A stretch of 41,358 bases of DNA, from assembly GCA_002389905.1 (NCBI GenBank), contig DGRE01000043.1, forward strand, positions 1-41,358, given 5' to 3'. Of this stretch, positions 22,636 to 30,692 are shown piece by piece; the first letter of the stretch is position 1; every line of letters starts with the position of its first letter. This DNA comes from Hungatella sp. UBA4396 (GTDB lineage: Bacteria > Bacillota > Clostridia > Lachnospirales > Lachnospiraceae). The notes under the pieces were generated by a model. The model was not told the origin of the DNA. It ran no database searches and saw nothing but the letters and a program-made list of their open reading frames with translations. The position numbers and the translations under genes were made by a program.

Positions 22636-23568
22636 ATGGAACTTTTGTTTTTGGAGCCGGTTTTTAAAGAGGCCATTTGGGGAGGCGCCAGGCTGAAGGA
22701 GGCATTTGGATATGACATACCAAGTGATACTACCGGAGAATGCTGGGCCATCAGCGCCCATGAAAACGGAGAATGCCGGGTTGCAGGAGGCCCGTATGAC
22801 GGACGCTCTCTCAGCAGCCTGTGGAAGGAAAATAAATCCTTGTTTGGCGGTTATCCGGGAGATAAGTTTCCTCTTCTGGTAAAAATCATTGACGCAAAAG
22901 AGGATTTAAGCATTCAGGTTCATCCCGACGATGCGTATGCCGGCCTCCATGAAAACGGTTCCTTTGGAAAAACAGAGTGCTGGTACATTTTGGACTGTGC
23001 TCCGGTGGGGGAAATCGTGATCGGACACCATGCAAAGGACCGGGAAGAAATGGAAGCCATGGTAAGAGATGGGCAGTGGAAGGAATTTGTCCGTAAACAG
23101 CCCATTAAAAAAGGAGACTTTTTCCAGATTGAGCCCGGATGCGTCCATGCCATTAAGGGCGGCACCCTTATTTTAGAAACTCAGCAGAGCAGCGATATCA
23201 CTTATCGTCTTTATGATTATGACCGCCTGTCAGATGGAAAACCCAGACAGCTTCATACAGAGCAGAGCATTGCAGTCATAAAAGCTCCTTTTGAAGAGGA
23301 TAAAACCACACCGGAGAGGACAGAGGAGGAGGGAGCGGTCCGCACTCATCTGGTAACTTGTCAGTTTTATTCGGTGGATAAATATGAGATAGAGGGTTTA
23401 TTTGCGAAGAAATTTCAGAAATATTTTACCAACGTAAGCGTTATAAGCGGAAGCGGTTTGGTAAATGGCATTCCGTTAAAAGCAGGACAGCATTTTATTA
23501 TACCGGCAGACAGCGGAGAGTGCAGATTTGAAGGGACGATGACGATCATCTGTTCCAATCCGGAATGA
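22636..23568 (+). CDS. manA: Mannose-6-phosphate isomerase, class I
   Basis: A 310-residue cupin-type zinc enzyme converting mannose-6-phosphate to fructose-6-phosphate in the cytosol. Zinc ligands are visible: Q94 and H96 (IQVHPDD), E114 (GKTECWY) and H171 (PGCVHAI). Length matches the short Firmicutes form. AAAGGAGG precedes the ATG. Its stop overlaps an ATG of the frame of the next gene, a ROK kinase, and the two make a natural pair that delivers mannose/fructose to glycolysis. Confidence 0.95.
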   Translation: MELLFLEPVFKEAIWGGARLKEAFGYDIPSDTTGECWAISAHENGECRVAGGPYDGRSLSSLWKENKSLFGGYPGDKFPLLVKIIDAKEDLSIQVHPDDAYAGLHENGSFGKTECWYILDCAPVGEIVIGHHAKDREEMEAMVRDGQWKEFVRKQPIKKGDFFQIEPGCVHAIKGGTLILETQQSSDITYRLYDYDRLSDGKPRQLHTEQSIAVIKAPFEEDKTTPERTEEEGAVRTHLVTCQFYSVDKYEIEGLFAKKFQKYFTNVSVISGSGLVNGIPLKAGQHFIIPADSGECRFEGTMTIICSNPE

Positions 23569-23585
23569 GGCAGGAGGAGAAGGAT

Positions 23586-24470
23586 ATGAGACTTGGAGCA
23601 TTAGAAGCAGGCGGTACAAAAATGGTTTGCGCCATAGGAAACGAAAAAGGTGAGATTTTCGAGCGCACTTCCATACCGACGGAAACACCGGAAATCACCG
23701 TTCCAAAGCTGATTGAATATTTTGCGGACAAGAAGATTGAAGCCCTTGGAATAGGCTGTTTCGGTCCCATTGACTTAAACAGGAATTCTGATACATACGG
23801 CTATATTACCACCACGCCTAAGCTTATCTGGGCCAATTATAACATTGTAGGGGCATTCCGGGAAGCCCTTAAGATTCCTGTAGGCTTTGATACAGATGTA
23901 AATGGGTCAGCGTTGGGAGAGGCCACCTGGGGCATTACAAAGGGCCTTGAAAACAGCATGTACATTACCATTGGAACCGGCGTGGGAGCGGGAATCATCA
24001 CAAACGGAAAACTGCTTCACGGCATGCTCCATCCGGAGGGCGGACATCTGCTTCTGGCAAAGCATCCTTCGGATTCCTACGAGGGCCGCTGCCCTTACCA
24101 TAAGACCTGTCTGGAAGGACTTGCTTCAGGTCCTGCCATAGAAGCCCGCTGGGGTAAAAAAGGCGTGGAGCTGGCTGATAAAAAAGAAGTCTGGGAGCTG
24201 GAAGCATATTATATCGGACAGGCTTTGGCAGATTATATTGTGACCCTTTCTCCCCAGCGCATTGTTCTGGGCGGAGGTGTGATGCATCAGGAACATATGA
24301 TGCCTATGGTGCGGGAAGAAGTAAAGCGTCAGCTTAACGGATATTTGCAGACAAAAGAGCTGGAAGATATAGAAAATTACATCGTTCTTCCCAGCTTAAA
24401 TGACAACCAGGGTATTATGGGAGCCTTAAAGCTTGCTGTGGATGAGTACCAACTGGAAAACAAAGGATAG
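23586..24470 (+). CDS. ROK family fructokinase
   Basis: A 294-residue sugar kinase. N-terminal phosphate motif GALEAGGTKMVCAIGNEKG; catalytic Asp in FDTDVNGSALGE; ROK signature MYITIGTGVGAGIITNG; zinc-binding cluster HPSDSYEGRCPYHKTCLEG, with the His-Cys-His-Cys pattern of the fructokinase (ScrK/GmuE) subgroup. I prefer ATG 23586 after GGAGGAGAAGGAT; the ATG at 23565 overlaps the manA stop. It phosphorylates fructose (or mannose) with ATP. Last gene of the hexose group. Confidence 0.93.
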   Translation: MRLGALEAGGTKMVCAIGNEKGEIFERTSIPTETPEITVPKLIEYFADKKIEALGIGCFGPIDLNRNSDTYGYITTTPKLIWANYNIVGAFREALKIPVGFDTDVNGSALGEATWGITKGLENSMYITIGTGVGAGIITNGKLLHGMLHPEGGHLLLAKHPSDSYEGRCPYHKTCLEGLASGPAIEARWGKKGVELADKKEVWELEAYYIGQALADYIVTLSPQRIVLGGGVMHQEHMMPMVREEVKRQLNGYLQTKELEDIENYIVLPSLNDNQGIMGALKLAVDEYQLENKG

Positions 24471-24569
24471 TTTCCATTTTTCTCCTAGTGAAATTCCATT
24501 TCCTGTATGTTATGATATGTTTTGTAACAGAAATGTAATAATTATGTAACAATACAGGAGGATATTACC

Positions 24570-24848
24570 ATGAAGAAGTTACCAGTATTTGTATTAGCAG
24601 CAGCAACCGCAATAATCGCATCCGGTGTTCCCATGACCGCTCAGGCAGCAACCTGCCCGGTAAATGTAAGCAATTGCTTTTCATCCAGCTTCTGCGGACA
24701 ATCCGGAAATATAAATGATATTTTAAATCGTCTTGGGTGTACACAGGAGGCTGTATCCCAAAACAAGAACAGCAATTGTTCTAATCTTAAGGGGGCTTTC
24801 ACAAACAACGGATTCCAGTGCAGAACCATTTCCAACTGCTGGAGATAA
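24570..24848 (+). CDS. Secreted cysteine-rich small protein
   Basis: A 92-residue precursor with a clear signal peptide (MKKLPVFVLAAATAIIASGV then PMTAQA) cleaved before ATCP. The mature ~66 residues contain seven cysteines (CPVNVSNC, SFCGQSG, RLGCTQ, NSNCSN, FQCRTISNCW) and are Asn/Ser-rich. ACAGGAGG precedes the ATG. It has its own terminator and no transporter or modification genes nearby, so export is by Sec and disulfides are likely. It could be a signalling or antimicrobial peptide or a surface protein; I recognise no family. Confidence 0.78.
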   Translation: MKKLPVFVLAAATAIIASGVPMTAQAATCPVNVSNCFSSSFCGQSGNINDILNRLGCTQEAVSQNKNSNCSNLKGAFTNNGFQCRTISNCWR

Positions 24849-24855
24849 AAACCAT

Positions 24856-24895
24856 AAAAACAGCCATAAAGCAATATTTGCTTATGGCTGTTTTT
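24856..24895. terminator. Bidirectional terminator between converging small genes
   Basis: AAAAACAGCCATAAAGCAA and TTGCTTATGGCTGTTTTT pair across a short loop. A- and T-runs on both sides serve the secreted peptide gene (+) and the 48-aa gene (-). Confidence 0.9.
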
Positions 24896-24908
24896 GCGTC
24901 AGAGGAGA

Positions 24909-25055
24909 TTAACTTCCCTGGTTTACGATTTCCTCCAGCACATTGATTAAGTCGTAAATGGTGTTAATCTGTACGTTTTTTTCCAGGATCTCATTTTTTA
25001 AGTCAATAGAAAGTGTTTCAAATTTAGCCTGGACTGCAGGAGCTATATAGGACAT
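24909..25055 (-). CDS. Small conserved-looking protein (48 aa), unknown
   Basis: On the minus strand ATG 25055 follows GAGGTGATGACC. The product begins MSYIAPAVQAKFETLSIDLK and ends INVLEEIVNQGS. It is predicted helical, amphipathic, without cysteine or signal peptide. The good ribosome binding site, codon use and terminator placement make it a credible gene. No function assigned. Confidence 0.65.
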   Translation of the reverse strand: MSYIAPAVQAKFETLSIDLKNEILEKNVQINTIYDLINVLEEIVNQGS

Positions 25056-25355
25056 GGTCATCACCTCAGAATTATGGTGTGCAGTCTTAAGGCTGTTTAT
25101 GCGTGCAAATTTTGTATTTTATGTAAATAATATTTTTTTAGGGCGGAAACCAGAAGGATATGGTTTCCGCCCTTTTGAGGTATTATACTTGTGATCAGGC
25201 AGTTTACAGAAGTTTTCATGAAAGCGGACGGACGAAAACGGCAGCGCAGAATGAGTTGTTTATCATTGGCAATAAAGCAAAGCGGCGGCTATGCGCTGCC
25301 TGCCCTTTATGAAGCTGCTTTTATGATCTGTTCTGTAATAACAGTATATGTAATA
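25056..25355. other. 300-base intergenic region with two long inverted repeats
   Basis: GGGCGGAAACCA (25141-25152) pairs with TGGTTTCCGCCC (25161-25172) and is followed by TTTT, a terminator reading plus although no plus-strand gene precedes it. GGCAGCGCA (25240-25248) pairs with TGCGCTGCC (25292-25300). No protein gene seen; an unrecognised small RNA is possible. Confidence 0.5.
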
Positions 25356-25571
25356 TTAAAATAAGTGTGAACAAGCAGGCGGTGTGGCACATTTGTCTGA
25401 ATCATCGTCCTTTAGGCTGCACCGAACCGCAATGGCACCCAAGGCATCGCTTAATAAAACCATGTCTGCCGCCAGCAGGCCCAATTCATCGTCATTAAGG
25501 CAGCTTGCAATCTGGCAGGCTGCTGTAGCAATAAATAATATATCACAGCAATCATTCATCATATCACCCAT
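25356..25571 (-). CDS. Small cysteine-containing protein, DUF6774-like
   Basis: Up to 71 residues. The core NDCCDILFIATAACQIASCLNDDELGLLAADMVLLSDALGAIAV resembles the short clostridial family I recall as DUF6774, where a CC...C...C pattern precedes a D/E-E-L helix. The start is unsettled: ATG 25571, 25562 or 25559 are in frame; GGGTG just before the last two favours the shorter 67-residue form. The C-terminal tail (DDDSDKCATPPAC) adds two more cysteines. Function unknown. Confidence 0.62.
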   Translation of the reverse strand: MGDMMNDCCDILFIATAACQIASCLNDDELGLLAADMVLLSDALGAIAVRCSLKDDDSDKCATPPACSHLF

Positions 25572-25654
25572 GATAAGTATATGGTATGAATGTGATTTTA
25601 TGCCGGAGATAGGAGGAAATAAGGGGATTTTTAAGGACTTGTGAAAAGGAGGGC

Positions 25655-25738
25655 GCCGGCAGAATGGGGGAATCCTGCCGGCTGGAGTATGAAAAAGTTT
25701 AGTTAAAAGGATATTACCTATAACACTTATTAATATAC
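25655..25738 (+). repeat. Dispersed hairpin repeat, copy B
   Basis: GCCGGCAG...CTGCCGGC stem (loop ends AATC), then TGGAGTATGAAAAA, TTTAGTTAAAAGG and ending TTAATATAC. Block order and sequence match copy A at 3396-3475. Confidence 0.65.
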
Positions 25739-25800
25739 TAAGGGCGTGTGTAGAAAAGTTGTAGAAATTATAAATATTTTGTAAAAAGGGTAGGGGAATA

Positions 25801-25829
25801 GAAAAGACACCGGAAATTCCGGTGCCTTT
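25801..25829 (-). terminator. tRNA-Val terminator
   Basis: On the minus strand GGCACCGG-aattt-CCGGTGTC then TTTTC, 11 bases past the tRNA 3' end. Confidence 0.85.
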
Positions 25830-25839
25830 TTACTGTTCG

Positions 25840-25912
25840 TGGAGACAACAGGGCTCGAACCTGCGACCCTTTACACGTCAAGCAAATGCTCTCCCAGCTG
25901 AGCTATGTCTCC
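25840..25912 (-). tRNA. tRNA-Val (anticodon GAC)
   Basis: 73 nt on the minus strand. Acceptor GGAGACA pairs with TGTCTCC, discriminator A; D-arm GCTC-AGCTGGGA-GAGC; anticodon stem TTTGC/GTAAA (one G-T pair) with loop TTGACGT, anticodon GAC reading GUC; T-arm GCAGG-TTCGAGC-CCTGT. The 3' CCA is not encoded. Confidence 0.95.
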
Positions 25913-26056
25913 ATAAAGGAATTGTACCTGAAAATGGGAAAAAAGGCAAGCGGGATTTTTGTTTCCGGACAAATTATTTCTTGGCTTGTGATCGAAATCT
26001 GCCCAAAGATATAACAGATCATATGCCAGGTCTGAATATGATGGAAACACAAAATA

Positions 26057-26180
26057 AAATCTTTGAAATAAAGAAATAAATCTTTGTCAATAACTTTTTT
26101 AAGAAAAAATAAACAAAAAACAAAGATAAAAGCATTTAAAACAGAATTTAAACTTGTGAAATAGTAATGAAAATCTTTGA
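26057..26180. promoter_or_regulatory. Four CAAAGATTT-type boxes upstream of the polyol operon
   Basis: AAATCTTTG at about 26058-26065 and 26078-26086, CAAAGAT (inverted) at 26121-26127 and AAAATCTTTGA at 26171-26181. The spacing and mixed orientation suggest a multi-site operator, possibly for the DeoR regulator at the end of the operon. Confidence 0.5.
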
Positions 26181-26195
26181 AAGCAAAAATTAGAA

Positions 26196-26224
26196 TTGAC
26201 TAATGATGATAATTTGATTAGTAT
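26196..26224 (+). promoter_or_regulatory. Candidate promoter of the polyol operon
   Basis: TTGACT (26196-26201), 17-bp spacer, TAGTAT (26219-26224); about 105 bases of leader before the first start codon. Confidence 0.6.
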
Positions 26225-26329
26225 GTAAATATAAACAAATGGTTCTGAAATGGAAGTGGGAACCGGATGTTTTTCGGCCGAAACAATACAAAGAAATGTA
26301 ACGTAAGTGGAAGAAATGGAGGAAAAGCA

Positions 26330-27406
26330 ATGAAAGCATTAGCAAGGTATGGAAAAGAATTTGGTGGCTACAGACTGATTGATGTTCCGGAACCGGAATG
26401 CGGAGAAGAAGATCTGATTGTTGAGATTAAAGCTGCAGCAATCTGCGGAGCAGACATGAAACACTTTAGAGTGGAGAATGGCTCAGATGAATTTAATTCA
26501 ATCCGCGGACATGAATTTGCCGGAGACATTGTGAAAGTTGGCTCAAAGGTAAAAGACTGGAAGGTTGGACAGAGGGTTGTGTCTGATAATACAGGTCATG
26601 TATGCGGAGTCTGCCCGGCCTGTGAATCAGGTGATTTCCTTTGCTGTGAATCAAAAGTAAATCTTGGATTAGACAATAACCGGTGGGGCGGCGGATTTAC
26701 AAAATATTGTGTCATTCCAGGTGAAATCTTAAGAATCCACAGACATGCAATCTGGGAAATTCCGGAAGGCATAAAATATGAAGAAGCGGCAGTTCTTGAT
26801 CCAATCTGTAATTCCTATAACGCAATGGCTCAGCAGACACATTTTCTTCCGGGACAGGACGTTGTAGTATTTGGTACAGGCCCCATCGGATTGTTTGCAG
26901 TACAGATTGCCAGGATCATGGGAGCTGTTAACATTGTTATGGTAGGTCTGGAAGAGGACACAAAGGTACGTTTTGGTGTTGCAAAAGAACTGGGCGCTAC
27001 CCATTGTATCAATGGATCAAAAGAAGATGTGGTTGCGCGCTGTACGGAAATCTGCGGAAGAGACAATCTTGGACTGGTGCTTGAGTGCTCCGGTGCTAAT
27101 ATTGCATTAAAGCAGGCTCTTGAAATGACAAGACCAAATGCAGAGATCGTTCGTATCGGTATGGGATTCAAACCATTGGAATTTTCCATCAACGACATTA
27201 CCTCATGGAATAAGAGCATTATCGGTCACATGGCTTATGATTCCACTACCTGGAGAAATGCGATCCGCCTTTTAGAGTCCGGAGCCATCAAGGTACAGCC
27301 TATGATCACACATAGACTGGGACTTTCCCAGTGGGAAGAAGGATTCCAGGCTATGGCTGATAAATCAGCGATCAAAGTAATCATGACCTATGATTTTGAG
27401 GATTAA
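26330..27406 (+). CDS. Zinc-dependent alcohol (polyol) dehydrogenase
   Basis: A 358-residue medium-chain dehydrogenase and the first gene of the operon. The catalytic zinc region is AICGADMKHF with RGHEFAGD; the structural-zinc lobe keeps all four cysteines (CGVCPACESGDFLCCE). The Rossmann motif is VVFGTGPIGLFAVQIARIMGA. The family oxidises sugar alcohols such as sorbitol, galactitol or L-threonine-like substrates with NAD. ATG 26330 is set by GGAGG; the frame from 26267 adds 21 unlikely residues. Downstream genes follow closely, suggesting it produces the ketose used by them. Confidence 0.9.
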   Translation: MKALARYGKEFGGYRLIDVPEPECGEEDLIVEIKAAAICGADMKHFRVENGSDEFNSIRGHEFAGDIVKVGSKVKDWKVGQRVVSDNTGHVCGVCPACESGDFLCCESKVNLGLDNNRWGGGFTKYCVIPGEILRIHRHAIWEIPEGIKYEEAAVLDPICNSYNAMAQQTHFLPGQDVVVFGTGPIGLFAVQIARIMGAVNIVMVGLEEDTKVRFGVAKELGATHCINGSKEDVVARCTEICGRDNLGLVLECSGANIALKQALEMTRPNAEIVRIGMGFKPLEFSINDITSWNKSIIGHMAYDSTTWRNAIRLLESGAIKVQPMITHRLGLSQWEEGFQAMADKSAIKVIMTYDFED

Positions 27407-27409
27407 GAT

Positions 27410-28114
27410 ATGGAAAGAAAATTGATGATCGCACCGTCGGTAGGGTGCTGCGACCTGTTTCATGTAGAAGAGCAGATGAAGATTATCAATGAGAGATCCG
27501 ACTATCTGCATATGGATATTAAAGATGGAGTATATGTGCCAAGCTATGGCATCGGGCCGGATTATCTGGATTATTTAAATAAGCATATGGAAAATTTAAA
27601 ACCCATGGATGCCCACCTTATGGTAGCTCACCCTCAGCAATATCTGGAAACATTTGCGAAAGCTGGTGCTGCATATATTACACCTCATACAGATTGCATC
27701 GAAGGGGATGCCTTTGTGACTATCCACAAAATCAAAGATTTGGGATGCAAAGCCGGCGTTGCTTTAAGCCCCTCCGTTCCCCTTTCTGCAATCGAATATT
27801 ACCTCCCGTTACTGGACAAGGTAACCATCATGATCGTAGATCCAGGCATTGCAGGACAGCCGGTAGATCCCCAGATGTATGTTAAGATTAGACAACTGGC
27901 ACAGATTCGAAAAGAGAGAGGATTGAACTTCCTGATCGAAGCAGACGGCTCCATGAACAAAGACCTGTATCGCCCTCTTTATGAGGCAGGGGCAGATATT
28001 GTGATCATGGGACCTCCCGCTCTTTGGAATAAAGACCCGGATTTTGAAAAAGCCTGGGCAATCATGGAAGAAGACCTTGAAACCGAATTAAAAGGTGCCG
28101 CACGCAACATTTAA
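27410..28114 (+). CDS. Ribulose-phosphate 3-epimerase family protein (AlsE-like)
   Basis: A 234-residue TIM-barrel epimerase. Metal and catalytic residues are in LHMDIKDG (His, Asp, Asp), MDAHLMV (His) and the second Asp of MIVDPGIAGQ, with the phosphate site near IEADGSMN. VDPGIAGQ in place of the RPE-typical PGFGGQ, and the divergent N-terminus MIAPSVGCCDLF, are closer to D-allulose-6-phosphate 3-epimerase than to housekeeping Rpe. It starts 3 bases after the preceding stop. Likely role: 3-epimerisation of a ketose phosphate made in this pathway. Confidence 0.85.
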   Translation: MERKLMIAPSVGCCDLFHVEEQMKIINERSDYLHMDIKDGVYVPSYGIGPDYLDYLNKHMENLKPMDAHLMVAHPQQYLETFAKAGAAYITPHTDCIEGDAFVTIHKIKDLGCKAGVALSPSVPLSAIEYYLPLLDKVTIMIVDPGIAGQPVDPQMYVKIRQLAQIRKERGLNFLIEADGSMNKDLYRPLYEAGADIVIMGPPALWNKDPDFEKAWAIMEEDLETELKGAARNI

Positions 28115-28159
28115 AATTAGATTAAATAACATCACACTTATGGAATTGAGAGGGTAAAA

Positions 28160-29533
28160 ATGAATAAATCATCAGTAAATATTGGGGCAAGACTTGACCG
28201 GCTTCCAAATTCATCATGGCATGTTAAAATGTGGCTGGTAACAGCATTTGCACTTCTCGTCTGCTGGTCAAATGGTATCGGCGGTGCAGTACAGAATATT
28301 CTGTTAAATGAGATTCACTGGTTAGAGAAAGGAACCAAACTTCTTGCGATGTGGGGAATTACATATACAGCCGGACAGTTATTCGGCGCATTGCTGGGAG
28401 GGCCCATCGGAGATAAGATCGGCCGTAAGAAATCTATTTTGTTATATGAAGTATTTCATATTATTGCCATGATCGGCGGAGCAGCTTCACCAAACGTAAA
28501 TGTACTGTATGTATTCCGATTCCTGCAGGGTCTTGGACTTGGAGCTCTGTTAGTCGTACTGTTTGCAGGATTCACCGAGTATGTTCCGGGAAGAAACCGC
28601 GGTACATGGTCAAGCCGTACCTCCTTTATTGGTAACTGGGCACATCCGATCTGTAACGGTATTGCACTTTTAGTAGGATCTATGGTTGCCAGCTATGCAT
28701 TAAACTGGAGAATTCAGTACATGATTCCTTCTGCCCTTTCCATTATTGCAAGCATATGGGTATACATAAAATTCCCGGAGTCACCAAGATGGCTGGAATC
28801 ACAGGGAAGATTAGATGAAGCAGACAAGATCATGACAGCAATCGAAAAAGAAATCGAACAGTCTACCGGAAAACCTCTTCCGGAAGTAACAGAAGAACCA
28901 AAGCCTGTCAAGCAGCTTCCTTACTCAGCACTGTTCAAAGGAAAACTTCTTCGCAGAACTATCGTAGGATCTTTGGTGCTGATCGGTATGAATACCATTC
29001 AGTATACCTTGATGAACTGGATGCCTTCCATGCTTTCCTCATTGGGATACAGCACAAAGGATTCACAGTTTATGACAATGTTCGGTCTCTTTGGAGCTCC
29101 CTTTGGAATCTTTATTGCCTCCCTGATCATGGATAAGATTCCGCGTAAGGTAATGGGTGTAGGACTTCTTGTCATGATGGCAATTCTGGGAATTATCACA
29201 GGACAGCAGACAGCCATGGGCGCGCTGATCTTATGGACTTTCCTTCTTAATACGGTTATTTACATGTATGTATGCTATGCATCAGCAGTGTATGTGCCGG
29301 AGATGTGGCCCACATCAGCAAAACTTTCCGGTTCCGGATTCAGTAACGCAATGGGACGTGTAAGCAATGTATTCTTCCCATTCCTTGTAACATATGTAGC
29401 AGCAAGCAGTTTTGGAGCAGGCGGAGTGTTTGTACTGATCTCCATCGTGGCAGTTATTATTGCAATAGGAATCTTGTTCCTTGGTATTGAAACAAGAGGA
29501 GAATCTGTAGAAGATATCGGTAATGTAGACTAA
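28160..29533 (+). CDS. MFS sugar/polyol transporter (SP family)
   Basis: A 457-residue permease with about 12 membrane helices. Sugar-porter signatures: GGPIGDKIGRKKS (loop 2-3), RFLQGLGLGALL (helix 4), FPESPRWLESQGRLDEA (after helix 6) and a C-terminal GIETRGESVED. Central cytoplasmic loop residues ~215-250 are charged. GAGAGGG precedes the ATG. Proton- or sodium-coupled import of the operon's substrate is expected. Placement between epimerase and second dehydrogenase supports a pathway-specific role. Confidence 0.92.
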   Translation: MNKSSVNIGARLDRLPNSSWHVKMWLVTAFALLVCWSNGIGGAVQNILLNEIHWLEKGTKLLAMWGITYTAGQLFGALLGGPIGDKIGRKKSILLYEVFHIIAMIGGAASPNVNVLYVFRFLQGLGLGALLVVLFAGFTEYVPGRNRGTWSSRTSFIGNWAHPICNGIALLVGSMVASYALNWRIQYMIPSALSIIASIWVYIKFPESPRWLESQGRLDEADKIMTAIEKEIEQSTGKPLPEVTEEPKPVKQLPYSALFKGKLLRRTIVGSLVLIGMNTIQYTLMNWMPSMLSSLGYSTKDSQFMTMFGLFGAPFGIFIASLIMDKIPRKVMGVGLLVMMAILGIITGQQTAMGALILWTFLLNTVIYMYVCYASAVYVPEMWPTSAKLSGSGFSNAMGRVSNVFFPFLVTYVAASSFGAGGVFVLISIVAVIIAIGILFLGIETRGESVEDIGNVD

Positions 29534-29607
29534 TTAAAATAGGGGCCGGCATGATGGCTGAAAGGATTCAGCCGTCAGCAGCCCCTGCAATAGAAGGAGG
29601 ATCTGAA

Positions 29608-30663
29608 ATGAAAAATTCAGAAGCAATATTGGTGACACCGAAGAAGTTTGAAATTCAGGAATGCCCGGTTCCGGAACCAAAGGACAATGAAATTTTAATG
29701 AAGGTTGAATATGTAGGTATGTGCGGCTCAGATATTCATGGATTTGAGTTCGGCCCCTTTATTCCGCCGAAAGATCCAAACCAGAAAATCGGACTGGGAC
29801 ATGAAGTTGCAGGGGAAGTAGTAAAAGTTGGTTCTAAGGTAACAAGATTCAAGGCCGGAGATAAAGTGCTGATCGAGCCAAGTGTACCGGACGGAAAAAG
29901 CGATTACTGCCGCAGCGGTCATTACAATATCTGCCCAAGCGTTGACATGCTGGCAACACAGCCTCACTACAAAGGTGCCCTGTGTGAATACATGACCCAT
30001 CCGGAAGAATGGACTTATCATATTCCGGAAGGAATGACAACCATGGAAGGTGCACTGGTAGAACCGGCAGCAGTTGGGATGCATGCAGCAATGCTGGGCG
30101 GAGCAACTGTTGGAAAGAGCATTGTAATCCTTGGTGCCGGAGCCATCGGTCTTATGGTATTACAGGCTTGCTTAAGCCTTGGCGCTACAGATATTACCGT
30201 GGTTGATGTGATGCAGAAACGTCTGGACCTTGCTTTAAAATTTGGTGCCAAGAGAGTCATCAATGGAAAAGAAGAAGATACGGTAGCTGTACTTCGTTCA
30301 CCGGAACTTTACGGCGATCATGGAGTAGAACTGGTATTTGAAGCAGCAGGTTCTCCGTTTACCGTAAATCAGGCAGTACGAATGGTAGCCCGCGGCGGAA
30401 AAATCGTCATGGTTGGTACACAGTCAAAACCGGTAGAAATTGATTTCTTAAAGATTAACCGTGAAGTGACCATTCAGACTGCATTCAGATACTGCAACAA
30501 TTTCCCCCAGACAATTGAAGCAGTTGCAACGGGAAAAATCAATGTAAAAGACATGGTAACAGATATTTATAATTATAAAGATGTTCAGAAAGCCTTTACA
30601 GAAGCAATCGATCCCGTGAAAAAGGCGGATATGGTCAAAGGCGTTGTTAAAGTAGCTGAATAA
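29608..30663 (+). CDS. Zinc-dependent sorbitol/L-iditol dehydrogenase-like enzyme
   Basis: A 351-residue medium-chain dehydrogenase, only distantly similar to the one at 26330. Catalytic zinc region MCGSDIHGFE and LGHEVAGE; Rossmann motif VILGAGAIGLMVLQACLSLGA. The structural-zinc lobe reads VPDGKSDYCRSGHYNIC, so two of the four usual cysteines are replaced (D and S), as in sorbitol dehydrogenases that lost that zinc. ATG 29608 follows AGGAGG (29595-29600); the open frame from 29551 is leader. It probably acts on a different polyol or the opposite carbon from the first dehydrogenase. Confidence 0.9.
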   Translation: MKNSEAILVTPKKFEIQECPVPEPKDNEILMKVEYVGMCGSDIHGFEFGPFIPPKDPNQKIGLGHEVAGEVVKVGSKVTRFKAGDKVLIEPSVPDGKSDYCRSGHYNICPSVDMLATQPHYKGALCEYMTHPEEWTYHIPEGMTTMEGALVEPAAVGMHAAMLGGATVGKSIVILGAGAIGLMVLQACLSLGATDITVVDVMQKRLDLALKFGAKRVINGKEEDTVAVLRSPELYGDHGVELVFEAAGSPFTVNQAVRMVARGGKIVMVGTQSKPVEIDFLKINREVTIQTAFRYCNNFPQTIEAVATGKINVKDMVTDIYNYKDVQKAFTEAIDPVKKADMVKGVVKVAE

Positions 30664-30692
30664 AAAACGTTTTTTAAGAAGAGGAGAAAATT

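Larger units (their letters stand above)
25572..25839. other. Intergenic region holding repeat copy B
   Basis: Contains the second hairpin repeat (25655-25738) and the tRNA-Val terminator (25801-25829). No gene seen. Confidence 0.6.
25913..26329. other. 417-base AT-rich region upstream of the polyol operon
   Basis: No gene. It contains the operon promoter (26196-26224) and four boxes of the AAATCTTTG/CAAAGAT type. Confidence 0.6.
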
